Assembly: GCA_964625525.1 (NCBI GenBank)
Contig: CAZVEE010000020.1
Coordinates: 1-47,841, forward strand
From: CAZVEE01 sp964625525
Lineage (GTDB): Bacteria; Pseudomonadota; Alphaproteobacteria; JAJFIK01
Direction of reading: 5' to 3'
Length of the DNA: 47,841 bases
The stretch's first letter is position 1. Each line of letters opens with the position of its first letter. Of the stretch, positions 16,253 through 24,610 are shown one piece after another. The position numbers and the translations under genes are program-made. The notes under the pieces are model-generated. The model was not told the DNA's origin. It did not search any database and saw nothing but the letters and a program-made list of their open reading frames with translations.

Positions 16253-16861
16253 AAGGCGCCGTAACATGCGCAAAGACCGGATCGCGGCGATCTCTTCAAA
16301 AAGGCCTGAGGCAAGCGCGAGACAGTAGATTTCGTAGGGCGGTCGGCCACCATCGGTCGGGTCGGGAAAGACATCGTGAATGGCGAGCAGACCGGCGGGC
16401 ATCAGCTTGCCCTGCCAGCCGCGGTAGTCGGCCTCGGCCGCCGCGCGGCTGTGCCCGCCATCAATGAACACCAGGCTCAATGGCGTCGTCCAGTGGCGCG
16501 CGAGCGTCGCGGAACGGCCCACCACGGGGATCACGGTCTCCTCAAGACCGGCCCGGTGCAGCGTGTCGCGGAACACAGGCAGCGTGTCGAGCACACCGGC
16601 CTCGGTGTCCCACAGGGCGGGATCGTGATACTCCCACCCGGGCTGGTTTTCCTCCGAGCCCCGATGATGATCGACAGCAAAGAGGACACCGCCCACCGCC
16701 TGACAGGCCGTTCCCAGATAAACCGCGGACTTGCCGCAATAGCTGCCGATTTCGAGCACCGGTCCACGCTCAGCCGCCGTCAACGCCGCGTCATGGAGCG
16801 CGCGCCCTTCTTCTGGGTGAAGAAAGCCTTTGACCGTGTCGATATCGAGGGGCAAATCCAT
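16250..16861 (-). CDS. Class I SAM methyltransferase (Methyltransf_24 / CmcI-like)
   Basis: A 203-residue methyltransferase with motif I VLEIGSYCGKSAVYLG (about residues 35-50), an acidic motif II LFAVDHHRGSEEN, and SLVFIDGGHSRAAAEADY, the DGxH signature of the CmcI/TylF-like group. ATG 16861 overlaps the TGA of the upstream SDR gene by one base (TGATG), so translation is coupled. The last residues (RMLRRL) and the TAG stop are formed by the end of the dispersed repeat, so the original C-terminus may have been changed or trimmed. The substrate is unknown; the family often acts on small hydroxylated molecules. Confidence 0.85.
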   Translation of the reverse strand: MDLPLDIDTVKGFLHPEEGRALHDAALTAAERGPVLEIGSYCGKSAVYLGTACQAVGGVLFAVDHHRGSEENQPGWEYHDPALWDTEAGVLDTLPVFRDTLHRAGLEETVIPVVGRSATLARHWTTPLSLVFIDGGHSRAAAEADYRGWQGKLMPAGLLAIHDVFPDPTDGGRPPYEIYCLALASGLFEEIAAIRSLRMLRRL

Positions 16862-17700
16862 CAGCGGGTCAAAGACTCGCTGACGGCCCACAGGCGCCGG
16901 GCCGCATCAGCCATGCGCGCGGTCTTGGAGGGCCGGGCGAGCCGCCCACCATGGGTGAAATATTCTCCGGACTCTCCGTAAAGATCCGGAGAGGTCGCGA
17001 CATAAACGCAGGTCCGCGCGCCGGAGATGGGCTTGGCAAGCCCTATGCGCTCAGCCAGGCCAATAAGCGGCGCCAGCGTGGCACTGCTGTCCAGGCCACT
17101 GCGCGTGGCCACATAGCCCGGGTGAATGGCATTCGCTGTCATCCGCGTACCGATGAATGTCCGCGCGAGCGCAAACGTAAAATAGAGATTGCACAGCTTG
17201 GAGCGACGGAAGGCGAGCCAGCCGTCATAGGCGTCCGTCATTTGCAGATCATCAAAATCGAGGCTGACCCCCTGATGGGCTGACGACGATACAGTCACCA
17301 CCCGCGCCGCTTCTGAGGCCTCCAGCCGATCTTTCAGGGCTTTGGTCAGCAGAAAACCGGCCAGATGATTGACCGCGAAATGCATCTCCAACCCGTCGCG
17401 GCTGTCTTTGCGATCGGGAAAATAGGCGCCGGCATTGAGGATCAGGGCATCCACCACCGGGCACAGCTCGCGCACATCCTCGGCCACCCGGCGCATATCC
17501 GCCAGTGACGCCCGGTCGGCAACAAGGCCCCGAACCTCGGCATTGCCACTGCGGCGTTTGATGTCGGTGACAGCGGGCATCAGCGCCTCCTTGGCACTGC
17601 CGATCAGGACCAGACGGCCACCCTTTTCGGCGAGCCGCAGCGCCGTTAGACGCCCGATCCCCTCATCCGCTCCCATCACCACCCAGTGCTTGCCGCGCAT
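16861..17700 (-). CDS. Short-chain dehydrogenase/reductase-like protein lacking the catalytic Tyr
   Basis: A 279-residue SDR-fold protein of the retinol-dehydrogenase-like group. The nucleotide loop is MGADEGIG (TGxxxGxG with the Thr lost), followed by DALILNAGAY (NAG) near residue 90 and VVTVSSSAHQG with Ser near 139. The active-site motif YxxxK reads FRRSK (Phe164, Lys168) in WLAFRRSKLCN, checked at the codon level (TTC). Classical oxidoreductase chemistry is therefore doubtful, although NAD(P) binding may remain. ATG 17700 follows AAGGGG; GTG 17715 is in frame. It is coupled to the methyltransferase downstream. Confidence 0.82.
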   Translation of the reverse strand: MRGKHWVVMGADEGIGRLTALRLAEKGGRLVLIGSAKEALMPAVTDIKRRSGNAEVRGLVADRASLADMRRVAEDVRELCPVVDALILNAGAYFPDRKDSRDGLEMHFAVNHLAGFLLTKALKDRLEASEAARVVTVSSSAHQGVSLDFDDLQMTDAYDGWLAFRRSKLCNLYFTFALARTFIGTRMTANAIHPGYVATRSGLDSSATLAPLIGLAERIGLAKPISGARTCVYVATSPDLYGESGEYFTHGGRLARPSKTARMADAARRLWAVSESLTR

Positions 17701-17755
17701 GTCCCCTTGCTCCACGCCTGTCCAATAAGTGTTCTACCCGATCGCCCCCCCCCGA

Positions 17756-17771
17756 CCCAAGGGGCCTTGGG
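17756..17771. repeat. Inverted repeat in the divergent intergenic region
   Basis: CCCAAGG-GG-CCTTGGG lies in the 295-base gap between the divergent SDR-like and alpha/beta hydrolase genes, next to a run of nine C residues (about 17745-17753). It could be an operator. No clear -35/-10 pair is seen in this gap. Confidence 0.35.
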
Positions 17772-17995
17772 CTTAATCCTTAGGCCACGGTGTAGAGACC
17801 CGACTCCGAAGCGCCGGTTCTGTCGGATACCTCACATTCAGTGCTAAATGATGAAGGCGGTGTGAGGGCGCGGAGGGGCGCTCAGGCGATTGTGATGGGC
17901 GCGGCGCGGTCGATCACAAGGTGGCGACACGGTTTGACGCAGCGTCATCTGCGGCCCACTTTTGGCGCACGCCTGCGCATCAAAGAGCTCAGACC

Positions 17996-18925
17996 ATGAC
18001 TCAGCCGCCCAACCGCTGCCCCCGGCCTTCTCCCGGCGCGACCAGAACCGTGGTGCCGCTTGAGACCCTGGACTCAGGCCGAACGCCGCATCGCGTGATT
18101 CACAGCCTGACCATGCTGATCGCAGTCACCACGGGGGCCTGCGCGCCGGGGCCGCAGGCGCCACCGGCGCAGCTCGACGCCTTGCCCCGCACGACCGCCT
18201 CGGTGGCGGGGATTGTGGAGGCTGAGACCGTGACCATCAGCGCCCTCACCGGCGGCGATCCGGATGGGCGGCGCGTGATCTTTGTGCATGGCACCCCCGG
18301 ATCGGCGCGGGGCTGGGGCGACTATCTCATCGCCCCGCCCGAGGGCCACGATTACATTGCGATCGACCGGCCGGGCTTCGGCGAGAGTGGCCCCGTGGGG
18401 GCGGTGACACGCCTTCAGGCTCAGGCGAAAGCGCTTGAACCTTTTCTGGTCCAGCGAGAAGGCGCCTGGCCGATTCTGGTGGGCCATTCCCTGGGGGGGC
18501 CCGTCGTGGTTCAAGCCGCCGCCGATTTCCCGGACAAGGTGGGCGGCCTGGTCATCGTGGCCGGCGCCCTCGATCCGGATCTGGAGGACGTGCATTTCAT
18601 GCAGCCCGTCGGCGAGTGGCCCGTGGTGCGGCGCCTTGTCCCGCGCCCTCTGCGCAACTCCAACCGGGAGCTGATGGCGCTGGAAGCGGAGCTGCGTCTG
18701 CTGGAGGCCCGACTGCCGGCGATCGCCGTGCCGACCGTCATCGTGCATGGCACGGCCGACAATCTGGTGCCGTTTGAAAACGTGGCGTTCATGGAAGCGC
18801 GCCTGACCGGGGTGGCGGGCCTGAAGATCATGGAACTGGAGGGGCGCAACCACTTCCTGCCCTGGCATTCCAAGAGTACCATCGACGCTGCAATCGCCGC
18901 CGTGCAGCAGATGATGGACCCCTGA
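17996..18925 (+). CDS. Alpha/beta hydrolase, probably membrane-anchored or lipoprotein
   Basis: A 309-residue (or shorter) alpha/beta hydrolase: FVHGTPGSARGWGDY with the oxyanion HG, IDRPGFGESG, nucleophile elbow GHSLGG with Ser, acid in VHGTADNLVPF and catalytic His in EGRNHFLPW. Substrate unknown. Near the N-terminus a hydrophobic stretch ends in a Cys (LTMLIAVTTGAC), resembling a weak lipobox. A GTG at 18095 just before it would put the signal at the true N-terminus, so the start is uncertain. It abuts the DedA gene with no gap (TGA at 18923-18925, ATG at 18926), so it is the first gene of a three-gene operon with DedA and an ATP-grasp protein. Confidence 0.8.
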   Translation: MTQPPNRCPRPSPGATRTVVPLETLDSGRTPHRVIHSLTMLIAVTTGACAPGPQAPPAQLDALPRTTASVAGIVEAETVTISALTGGDPDGRRVIFVHGTPGSARGWGDYLIAPPEGHDYIAIDRPGFGESGPVGAVTRLQAQAKALEPFLVQREGAWPILVGHSLGGPVVVQAAADFPDKVGGLVIVAGALDPDLEDVHFMQPVGEWPVVRRLVPRPLRNSNRELMALEAELRLLEARLPAIAVPTVIVHGTADNLVPFENVAFMEARLTGVAGLKIMELEGRNHFLPWHSKSTIDAAIAAVQQMMDP

Positions 18926-19528
18926 ATGCTCTTCGAAGACGTTATTGCCGAACTGCGCAGTGTGGCCATGCAACCAGAAGCGCTGTTCCTCGCGATTATT
19001 CTCGCCACCTTCATTTTGGAGGACGCCGCCATTGTCGGGGCGGGCGTGCTGGCGGCGGAGGGCGTGATCCATCCGGTGTCCGCTCTTTCGGCGCTGTTCA
19101 TCGGCATTGCGCTTGGAGATCTGGGCCTTTACGGCTTGGGTTACGCGGCCGCGCATTGGCGCTGGATCCGCAAACGCATTGGGGTGGAGCGCATCCGCCA
19201 GGGACGCACGTGGTTATCAGACCGATTGGTGATGACCATTCTGGGCGCTCGGGCGGTGCCGGGGCTGCGGTTGCCCACCTATACCGCGAGTGGCTTCTTC
19301 CGTGTGCCCTTCACGAAATTCGCGTTGATCGCAATTGTCGGCGTTGGGCTGTGGACAGCGGTGATTTTCACGGCCGTCTACTGGTTCGGCACCATGGCCG
19401 CGAGCATGCTGGGGCCCTGGAGCTGGGCGGCGGGCGGTGTCCTTCTGGTGCTGTCGATCATCGTGCCGCGGTTCATCGCCAAGCGGACCCAAGAGGTGAA
19501 TGCCTCGCCGGGTGGGGGAGCCTCCTGA
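18926..19528 (+). CDS. DedA-family membrane protein
   Basis: A 200-residue inner-membrane protein. It shows the DedA pattern: an acidic re-entrant segment FILEDAAIVGAGVLAA, GDLGLYGLGYAAAHW, and the conserved Arg/Pro run GARAVPGLRLPTYTASGFFR, followed by two C-terminal membrane helices. DedA proteins scramble or recycle lipid carriers such as undecaprenyl phosphate and phosphatidylethanolamine and affect envelope integrity. Here it stands between a lipase-like hydrolase and an ATP-grasp ligase-like protein, two bases before the latter, which suggests a shared envelope or lipid-carrier task. That link is inference. Confidence 0.88.
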   Translation: MLFEDVIAELRSVAMQPEALFLAIILATFILEDAAIVGAGVLAAEGVIHPVSALSALFIGIALGDLGLYGLGYAAAHWRWIRKRIGVERIRQGRTWLSDRLVMTILGARAVPGLRLPTYTASGFFRVPFTKFALIAIVGVGLWTAVIFTAVYWFGTMAASMLGPWSWAAGGVLLVLSIIVPRFIAKRTQEVNASPGGGAS

Positions 19529-19530
19529 GG

Positions 19531-20721
19531 ATGGCAGACGACAGATCGGATGAGCCTACGGACAATTCTGGGGCCACGGGGGTAACCAAGCCCCGCGGCG
19601 ACACGGCCCGCTTTCACCAAGGGGGTATGCATGCCGGCATGCCACCGTTGGACCCGACCGCTCCGCCCCTGTCGCATTTCGAGTTTTGGCGACCGAACTT
19701 TTTCTATCTGCCTATCTATTTCCAGATTGCCTGGCTGAGCCTGCGCTACTGGGGGGCCACCCTGCCCTCGGTCGCCAATCCCCACTTCCCCGACGGCGGC
19801 TTTTTCGGCGAGCACAAGTCCGGCATTCTGGACACGGTGTCCGAGCCCATGCGCAGAGTTCTCGCGCCCTATCTCACCGCCCGCGTGCCCGAGGCCGAGA
19901 CAGACCGAAACGCGTTCTTTCAGGGCCTGCTGGCGCGGTGCGCGGATGCGGGACTGTCGTTCCCCATGGTGGTGAAGCCCGATGTGGGCAGCCGGGGCGC
20001 CGGGGTGCGGTTGTTGAAAACACCAGAAGACCTGCGGGGGTATGTGGACGCCTTCCCCGCCGGTCACATCATCATGCTGCAAGCCTTCGTGCCTTATGAG
20101 GCGGAAGCGGGTGTGTTTTATGTGCGCATGCCGGGCGAGGATAAAGGGCGCATCTTTTCGCTGACGCTCAAATACTTTCCCTACATCACCGGGGATGGCC
20201 GCTCGACCATCCGAGAGCTGATCGAAAACGATCCGCGCGCCGGCCAGATCGCCCATCTCTACCTGCCTCGACACAAGGACCACCTGGACAATGTTCTGGC
20301 GCCGGGGGAACACTACCGGCTGGCTTTCGCCGGCAGTCACAGCCGGGGCACCATTTTCAAGGACGGGGCCGATTACATCACCCCGGAAATGACCGAAGCC
20401 TTTGACCGCGTGGCGAAAGGCATTCCGGAGTTTCATTTCGGCCGTTTCGATGTGCGGTTCCCCGACATCGCGGACCTTCAACGGGGTGAGAAATTCCTCA
20501 TCATCGAGATCAATGGCGCAGGTTCGGAAGCAACCCATATCTGGGACAGCCGCACGACCCTGTGGCAGGCCTGGAGCACGCTGTTTGAGCAATGGTCCCT
20601 GCTTTATCGCATCGGATTTATGAACCGGCGGCGCGGCTTCAAACCCATGAGGCCGTTCACCTATCTGCGCGCGATCTTGCGCGAGGTGTGGCTCGTGCCA
20701 CAATATCCGCCCACTGAATAA
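19531..20721 (+). CDS. ATP-grasp domain protein (D-Ala-D-Ala ligase-like fold)
   Basis: A 396-residue protein. After a variable N-terminus and an aromatic segment (FWRPNFFYLPIYFQIAWLSL), the ATP-grasp core appears: FPMVVKPDVGSRGAGVRLL (ATP-binding Lys, Gly-rich loop) near 150, IIMLQAFVPYEAEAGVFYV, and the C-terminal metal-binding stretch GRFDVRFPD...FLIIEINGAGSEATHIWD, with the E-N pair (IEINGAG). ATP-grasp enzymes join a carboxylate to an amine or thiol through acyl phosphate. The substrate is unknown and the protein is not a standard Ddl. ATG 19531 follows GAGG. The gene converges on the SDR at 20733. Confidence 0.8.
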   Translation: MADDRSDEPTDNSGATGVTKPRGDTARFHQGGMHAGMPPLDPTAPPLSHFEFWRPNFFYLPIYFQIAWLSLRYWGATLPSVANPHFPDGGFFGEHKSGILDTVSEPMRRVLAPYLTARVPEAETDRNAFFQGLLARCADAGLSFPMVVKPDVGSRGAGVRLLKTPEDLRGYVDAFPAGHIIMLQAFVPYEAEAGVFYVRMPGEDKGRIFSLTLKYFPYITGDGRSTIRELIENDPRAGQIAHLYLPRHKDHLDNVLAPGEHYRLAFAGSHSRGTIFKDGADYITPEMTEAFDRVAKGIPEFHFGRFDVRFPDIADLQRGEKFLIIEINGAGSEATHIWDSRTTLWQAWSTLFEQWSLLYRIGFMNRRRGFKPMRPFTYLRAILREVWLVPQYPPTE

Positions 20722-20732
20722 TCAGCTGATGT

Positions 20733-21551
20733 TTACTGGCCACGCCGGCGGGCGCGCAGACGCGACAGGCTCAGTTGCCAATCAAAGGGTAGCGTGCCGA
20801 CAAAGGCCGTTACGAGACGGTTGAACAGACCATTCACGAGAACCGGTGAGCGGCCCTCCATGACGGCTCGCACGCCTTGCGCGGCAACGGCCTCGGCGGT
20901 CATCCAGGCCCAACGCGGGGTCTCCCGAACCGTATCGCGTGTTCCGTTCACGTCATGAAATTCGCTGAATGTGAAGCCGGGACACACGGCAACCACATGC
21001 ACCCCCGTCCCTTCCAACTCCAGAAACAACGACTCGCTCATCTTCACCAGGAAGGATTTCGACGCACCATAGAGCGTATGGGTCACCGTGCCGGGCAACA
21101 GACCCGCGACCGACGCCACAGTGATGATGCGCCCATAGCCTCGCGCGGTCATGCCCGGCAGCACCAGATGGGTCAGCTCGGCCACCGCCGTCATCATCAC
21201 CTGGATGAAGTCGCGATGCTCCGCCCATGATGCGTCCGTGAACGTCTTATTGATGCCATAGCCCGCATTATTGACGAGTGCATCCACCGTGAGCCCCCGC
21301 GCGGTGACCGCTTGCATCAGCGCGGCCGGGGCGTTTGGGTCGGCCAAATCGGCGGGCAGCACGACCACATCCACGCCCTGCGCCACAGTGATGTCACGCG
21401 AGAGCATTTCCAGCCGATCGGCCCGGCGTGCTGTTAAAATGAGATCAAAACCTTCAGCGGCGAAAGCGCGGGCAAAGGCTTCACCAATGCCCGCGGATGC
21501 GCCCGTAATCAGGGCCCGGCGCCGCGGTGTCTCGGACAGGGCCGCGCTCAA
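20733..21551 (-). CDS. Short-chain dehydrogenase/reductase
   Basis: A 272-residue canonical SDR: ALITGASAGIGEAFARAFA near residues 13-31, DALVNNAGYG (NNAG) near 90, the catalytic Ser in ITVASVAG, and YGASK supplying Tyr and Lys, then AVCPGFTFSEF. It reduces or oxidises an unknown carbonyl with NAD(P). The only plausible start is TTG 21551, which overlaps the TGA of the AAA+ protease gene (TTGA). Translation is thus coupled to that gene, with GATGAG eight bases upstream. Pairing of an SDR with a cytosolic FtsH-like protease is unusual. Confidence 0.87.
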   Translation of the reverse strand: MSAALSETPRRRALITGASAGIGEAFARAFAAEGFDLILTARRADRLEMLSRDITVAQGVDVVVLPADLADPNAPAALMQAVTARGLTVDALVNNAGYGINKTFTDASWAEHRDFIQVMMTAVAELTHLVLPGMTARGYGRIITVASVAGLLPGTVTHTLYGASKSFLVKMSESLFLELEGTGVHVVAVCPGFTFSEFHDVNGTRDTVRETPRWAWMTAEAVAAQGVRAVMEGRSPVLVNGLFNRLVTAFVGTLPFDWQLSLSRLRARRRGQ

Positions 21552-24334
21552 CTGCGCTGCTCATCCGATCCTTTGGCGCTTTCAGAGGGCGGCGTGTCGC
21601 CGCTGAGCCAAGCGAAGAAGCCAGTGCGGGCCGCGAAAATCTCCCGCAGCTCGCCGCCGGTGATTTCCTGGCGCTCCAGAAGCACGCTGACGATGCGATC
21701 AAGCTTGCGGCGGTTGTCGCGGATCGTCCGCACACAGTCGCGATAGACCCGTTCCAGGGTCGTGCGCACCTCGTCCTTCACGTCTGCGGGCAGTTCCATA
21801 TTGCCCACTTCGCGCTGATCCACATCGAACCAGAGGAGGCCACTCTTCTCCGAGTAGCCGTGTTGCAGGAACATGCGCACGAGCAGACGCGTGGCCTGAG
21901 CAAGGTCGCTGGAGCCACTCCCGCCGGCGCCGGCACCCACATTGTCTTTGCCATAGACCACTTCTTCCGCCGCGCGCCCGGCGAGGAAGATCTTCACCTG
22001 GTCCATGATGTCGGCTTTTTTCACATCCACCCGTTCATTGTAAGACGCGACAAAGCCCAGCGTGCCATCAGGACGCGGAATAATCGAAACATACGAGATA
22101 CTGGCGCCTTTGGTCGGACCCAACAGTTGCACGAGCGCATGGCCGGCCTCATGCACGGCGGTGCGGCGCACTTCATCCTCGGTCATGCGCGGCAGGCCGG
22201 TGGTGCCCAGCGGACGGCGCATGATTTCGGCGATCAGATCACCCTGGCCGAGCTTGCGCCCATCCTTGCGCGCCCGGCGCCGGGCGCCCCGCACGTAGAA
22301 TTCCACATCGGCGCCCGTTTGGCCGAAGGTCAGACGCGCCAGTTCTTCCGTATCGATTGGATCTTCGACCTGATCTTTCACCCGCAATTTGCCGATGTGA
22401 TACTCGTAGATTTTCGCCAGGCTCGGCACATTGGGCCGGCGCACGGCCACGGTCTGATCGAGGCGGCCGGCCCGTTTTAGGGCCGGGTCAATCTTGTTGG
22501 CCTCGTTGGTGGCGGCGATGACGATCACGCCTTCGCGCTCATGGAAGCCCTGCAGCTCCTCCAGCACGCAATTCACCACGGCGGTGGTGTAGTAATCGTT
22601 GCGCCCCTGATGATGCTGACGATTGCCGATCGAGTCGAACTCATCGATGAAGACGATGGTCGGTGCATAGCGGCGCGCCTCGGCGAAGAATTCGCGAATG
22701 GCCGCCAAGTGCGAATCAAGTGCGCCGGACGCCTGCCATTCGAGCGCCGACCCGGCGATGAAGCGGATGCCCGATTCCTGGGAAATGGACTTCGCCAGCA
22801 TGGTTTTACCGGTGCCCGGAGGGCCCACCAGCAGCATGCCCCGGTCTACCTCGTTCCAATCGATATCGCCGGAGACAGCGGCACGAATGTCGGCCACCAG
22901 TTGCTCGGCCACTTCTTTGGCTTCGCCCAGGCCGTGGATCTCGCTGAGGTTCGGTGCGTTGGTCGCGGCCTTGCGCGCCAGGCGCCGTTCCACCCGTTCT
23001 TTCAGTTCCAGGACAGCTTTACGGCCGGAATAGCCGGCGGCCAGAACCTTTTCGAAATCGAAGGGCAGCAGGTAGCGCGTCCACGTGTCGAGATCATTCT
23101 CTTGCAGGGCTTCCGGCCCCAGAACATCGCGGAAGATATCATCGCGCACCGGCCCGACCATGGGCGGCAATGCCAGCTCCATGTCCATGTAGTTCTGGAA
23201 CGCCAGCGGCACGGCCCGCGGGTTCGAGACCACCACAAGGCCAACATCGCGGCTCGTGACCAAATCTTTGATCAGCGCGCGGACGGATGTGCGGTCGAGC
23301 TCATAATCGCCGGCAAACAGCTGGTCATCATAGAACACGACCCGATCGGACGAATTGAACCGGCGCTGCTCGTAAGGCTCGTAGTAGGAATTGGCCGAAA
23401 CGAAATCGAGGCCCAGCGTGTCAGAAATAAAGCGGCCCACATTCTCCGCAATCTCCCAATACTGGGTTTCAAACAGGACCAGCGGGCGCTTTTCGGACAC
23501 GATTTGCAAGAAGGCGTCGAACGGATCGCCGCCCTGATCCTTGATCCGGCGCGCCAGATCGCCGGAATCATTGGCGGCGAAGTCCGCCACAGCCCGCCGG
23601 GTCAGGTGCTCGGCCAGGATCTGCGGCACGGTCTTGTGATGGTTCGCCGCCAAGATCGATCCTCCCTCCACCTTGATGAGTGGGCTGGCCTGGGTCTCCT
23701 CGGCGCGCACCAGGCGGCGCAAGGCATCGGAGCGTTCCAGAATGTCGCCGGTCAGAACCGGCTCGATCAGCCCGTCAAAGAGCGCCACCGGGCCGATCAC
23801 CCCGTAATGCTCATCGGTCAGAAACTTCGCCAGGGCCGCATCGAAATTGTCGTGCAGATACACAGGCGCGCTGATGACCATCTCGTCATCGTAGTCCACA
23901 TAGACGAGGGTGTAGGCGGCGAAATGGTCGCGGGACGGGACCGGAATCTCGTGCTCGGTCTCATACCAGAGACTGATGCCGTTTTCGGTCGCGGCCTCCA
24001 CGGCGAATTCCAGGCTTTTATGGCCGCGCACATCGCCGAAGAAATCGCTGTTGTGATCGTGGCGTTGGTAGAAATCAGAGGCGATGCCCTCTTCGAAGGC
24101 CGCCACCCGCGTCATCATGTCCACCACGCCCAGGACCTGATCATCGGTTTGCCGGTAAACCCCGGCAAAGCCCACATTGGCGTGCTCGCCTGCGAGTTCA
24201 GAGAAGGCTTCAACAGCCCATTCGTTGAAATCGCTCGGGTCTTGGCCCGGACTGATGGCCGTCGAGCGCATCTCGGTCCGGCTCACCGTGTCTTGGTGAT
24301 CGAGTGCGTAAAACAGCGCGATGAACCGATCCAT
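21548..24334 (-). CDS. Soluble FtsH-like AAA+ zinc metalloprotease with long N-terminal region
   Basis: A 928-residue ATP-dependent protease. The C-terminal half is FtsH-like: Walker A GPPGTGKT (504-511), Walker B VFIDEF (561-566), an Arg-finger region LKRAGRLD, zinc site HEAGH (728-732) and a third ligand Asp in GSGSSDLAQA. The N-terminal 490 residues have no membrane helix, unlike FtsH. Residues about 280-410 (RPLVLFETQYWEIAENVG...VVFYDDQLFAGDYEL...GLVVVSNPRAVP) resemble a degenerate AAA module without Walker A. ATG 24334 follows GGGAGAGG; a longer start at 24547 is less likely. It lies downstream of the patatin gene and overlaps the SDR. Confidence 0.88.
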   Translation of the reverse strand: MDRFIALFYALDHQDTVSRTEMRSTAISPGQDPSDFNEWAVEAFSELAGEHANVGFAGVYRQTDDQVLGVVDMMTRVAAFEEGIASDFYQRHDHNSDFFGDVRGHKSLEFAVEAATENGISLWYETEHEIPVPSRDHFAAYTLVYVDYDDEMVISAPVYLHDNFDAALAKFLTDEHYGVIGPVALFDGLIEPVLTGDILERSDALRRLVRAEETQASPLIKVEGGSILAANHHKTVPQILAEHLTRRAVADFAANDSGDLARRIKDQGGDPFDAFLQIVSEKRPLVLFETQYWEIAENVGRFISDTLGLDFVSANSYYEPYEQRRFNSSDRVVFYDDQLFAGDYELDRTSVRALIKDLVTSRDVGLVVVSNPRAVPLAFQNYMDMELALPPMVGPVRDDIFRDVLGPEALQENDLDTWTRYLLPFDFEKVLAAGYSGRKAVLELKERVERRLARKAATNAPNLSEIHGLGEAKEVAEQLVADIRAAVSGDIDWNEVDRGMLLVGPPGTGKTMLAKSISQESGIRFIAGSALEWQASGALDSHLAAIREFFAEARRYAPTIVFIDEFDSIGNRQHHQGRNDYYTTAVVNCVLEELQGFHEREGVIVIAATNEANKIDPALKRAGRLDQTVAVRRPNVPSLAKIYEYHIGKLRVKDQVEDPIDTEELARLTFGQTGADVEFYVRGARRRARKDGRKLGQGDLIAEIMRRPLGTTGLPRMTEDEVRRTAVHEAGHALVQLLGPTKGASISYVSIIPRPDGTLGFVASYNERVDVKKADIMDQVKIFLAGRAAEEVVYGKDNVGAGAGGSGSSDLAQATRLLVRMFLQHGYSEKSGLLWFDVDQREVGNMELPADVKDEVRTTLERVYRDCVRTIRDNRRKLDRIVSVLLERQEITGGELREIFAARTGFFAWLSGDTPPSESAKGSDEQRS

Positions 24335-24610
24335 GACCTCTCCCGTCTCCCGGCCATCCGGGCGCTCAGCCCACCGGACGGTCCCACCCTGGTGCCGCCA
24401 TGCGGGTCGCACGGCGCAGCCAGTCGTCAAACACCACTGTACTCTACCAGAAACGGAACCCACCCCGCCCATTTCGAGACAAGTTTGGCCGATGCGGCGG
24501 GATCCCCGCAAGCCTTGACAGTGGTCAACTTTTCGCAGCTGCCGCATTTGCTCCCGTATTGTCGGACCCGTTTTCGCGCAGGAGGCGAAGTCAAGCCCTG
24601 AGCGGGTGTG

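Noticed and set aside
22541..24601. 686-codon open frame antisense to the AAA+ protease gene
   Set aside because: It mirrors a high-GC coding sequence on the other strand; no family resemblance, His/Arg/Gly-rich shadow composition.
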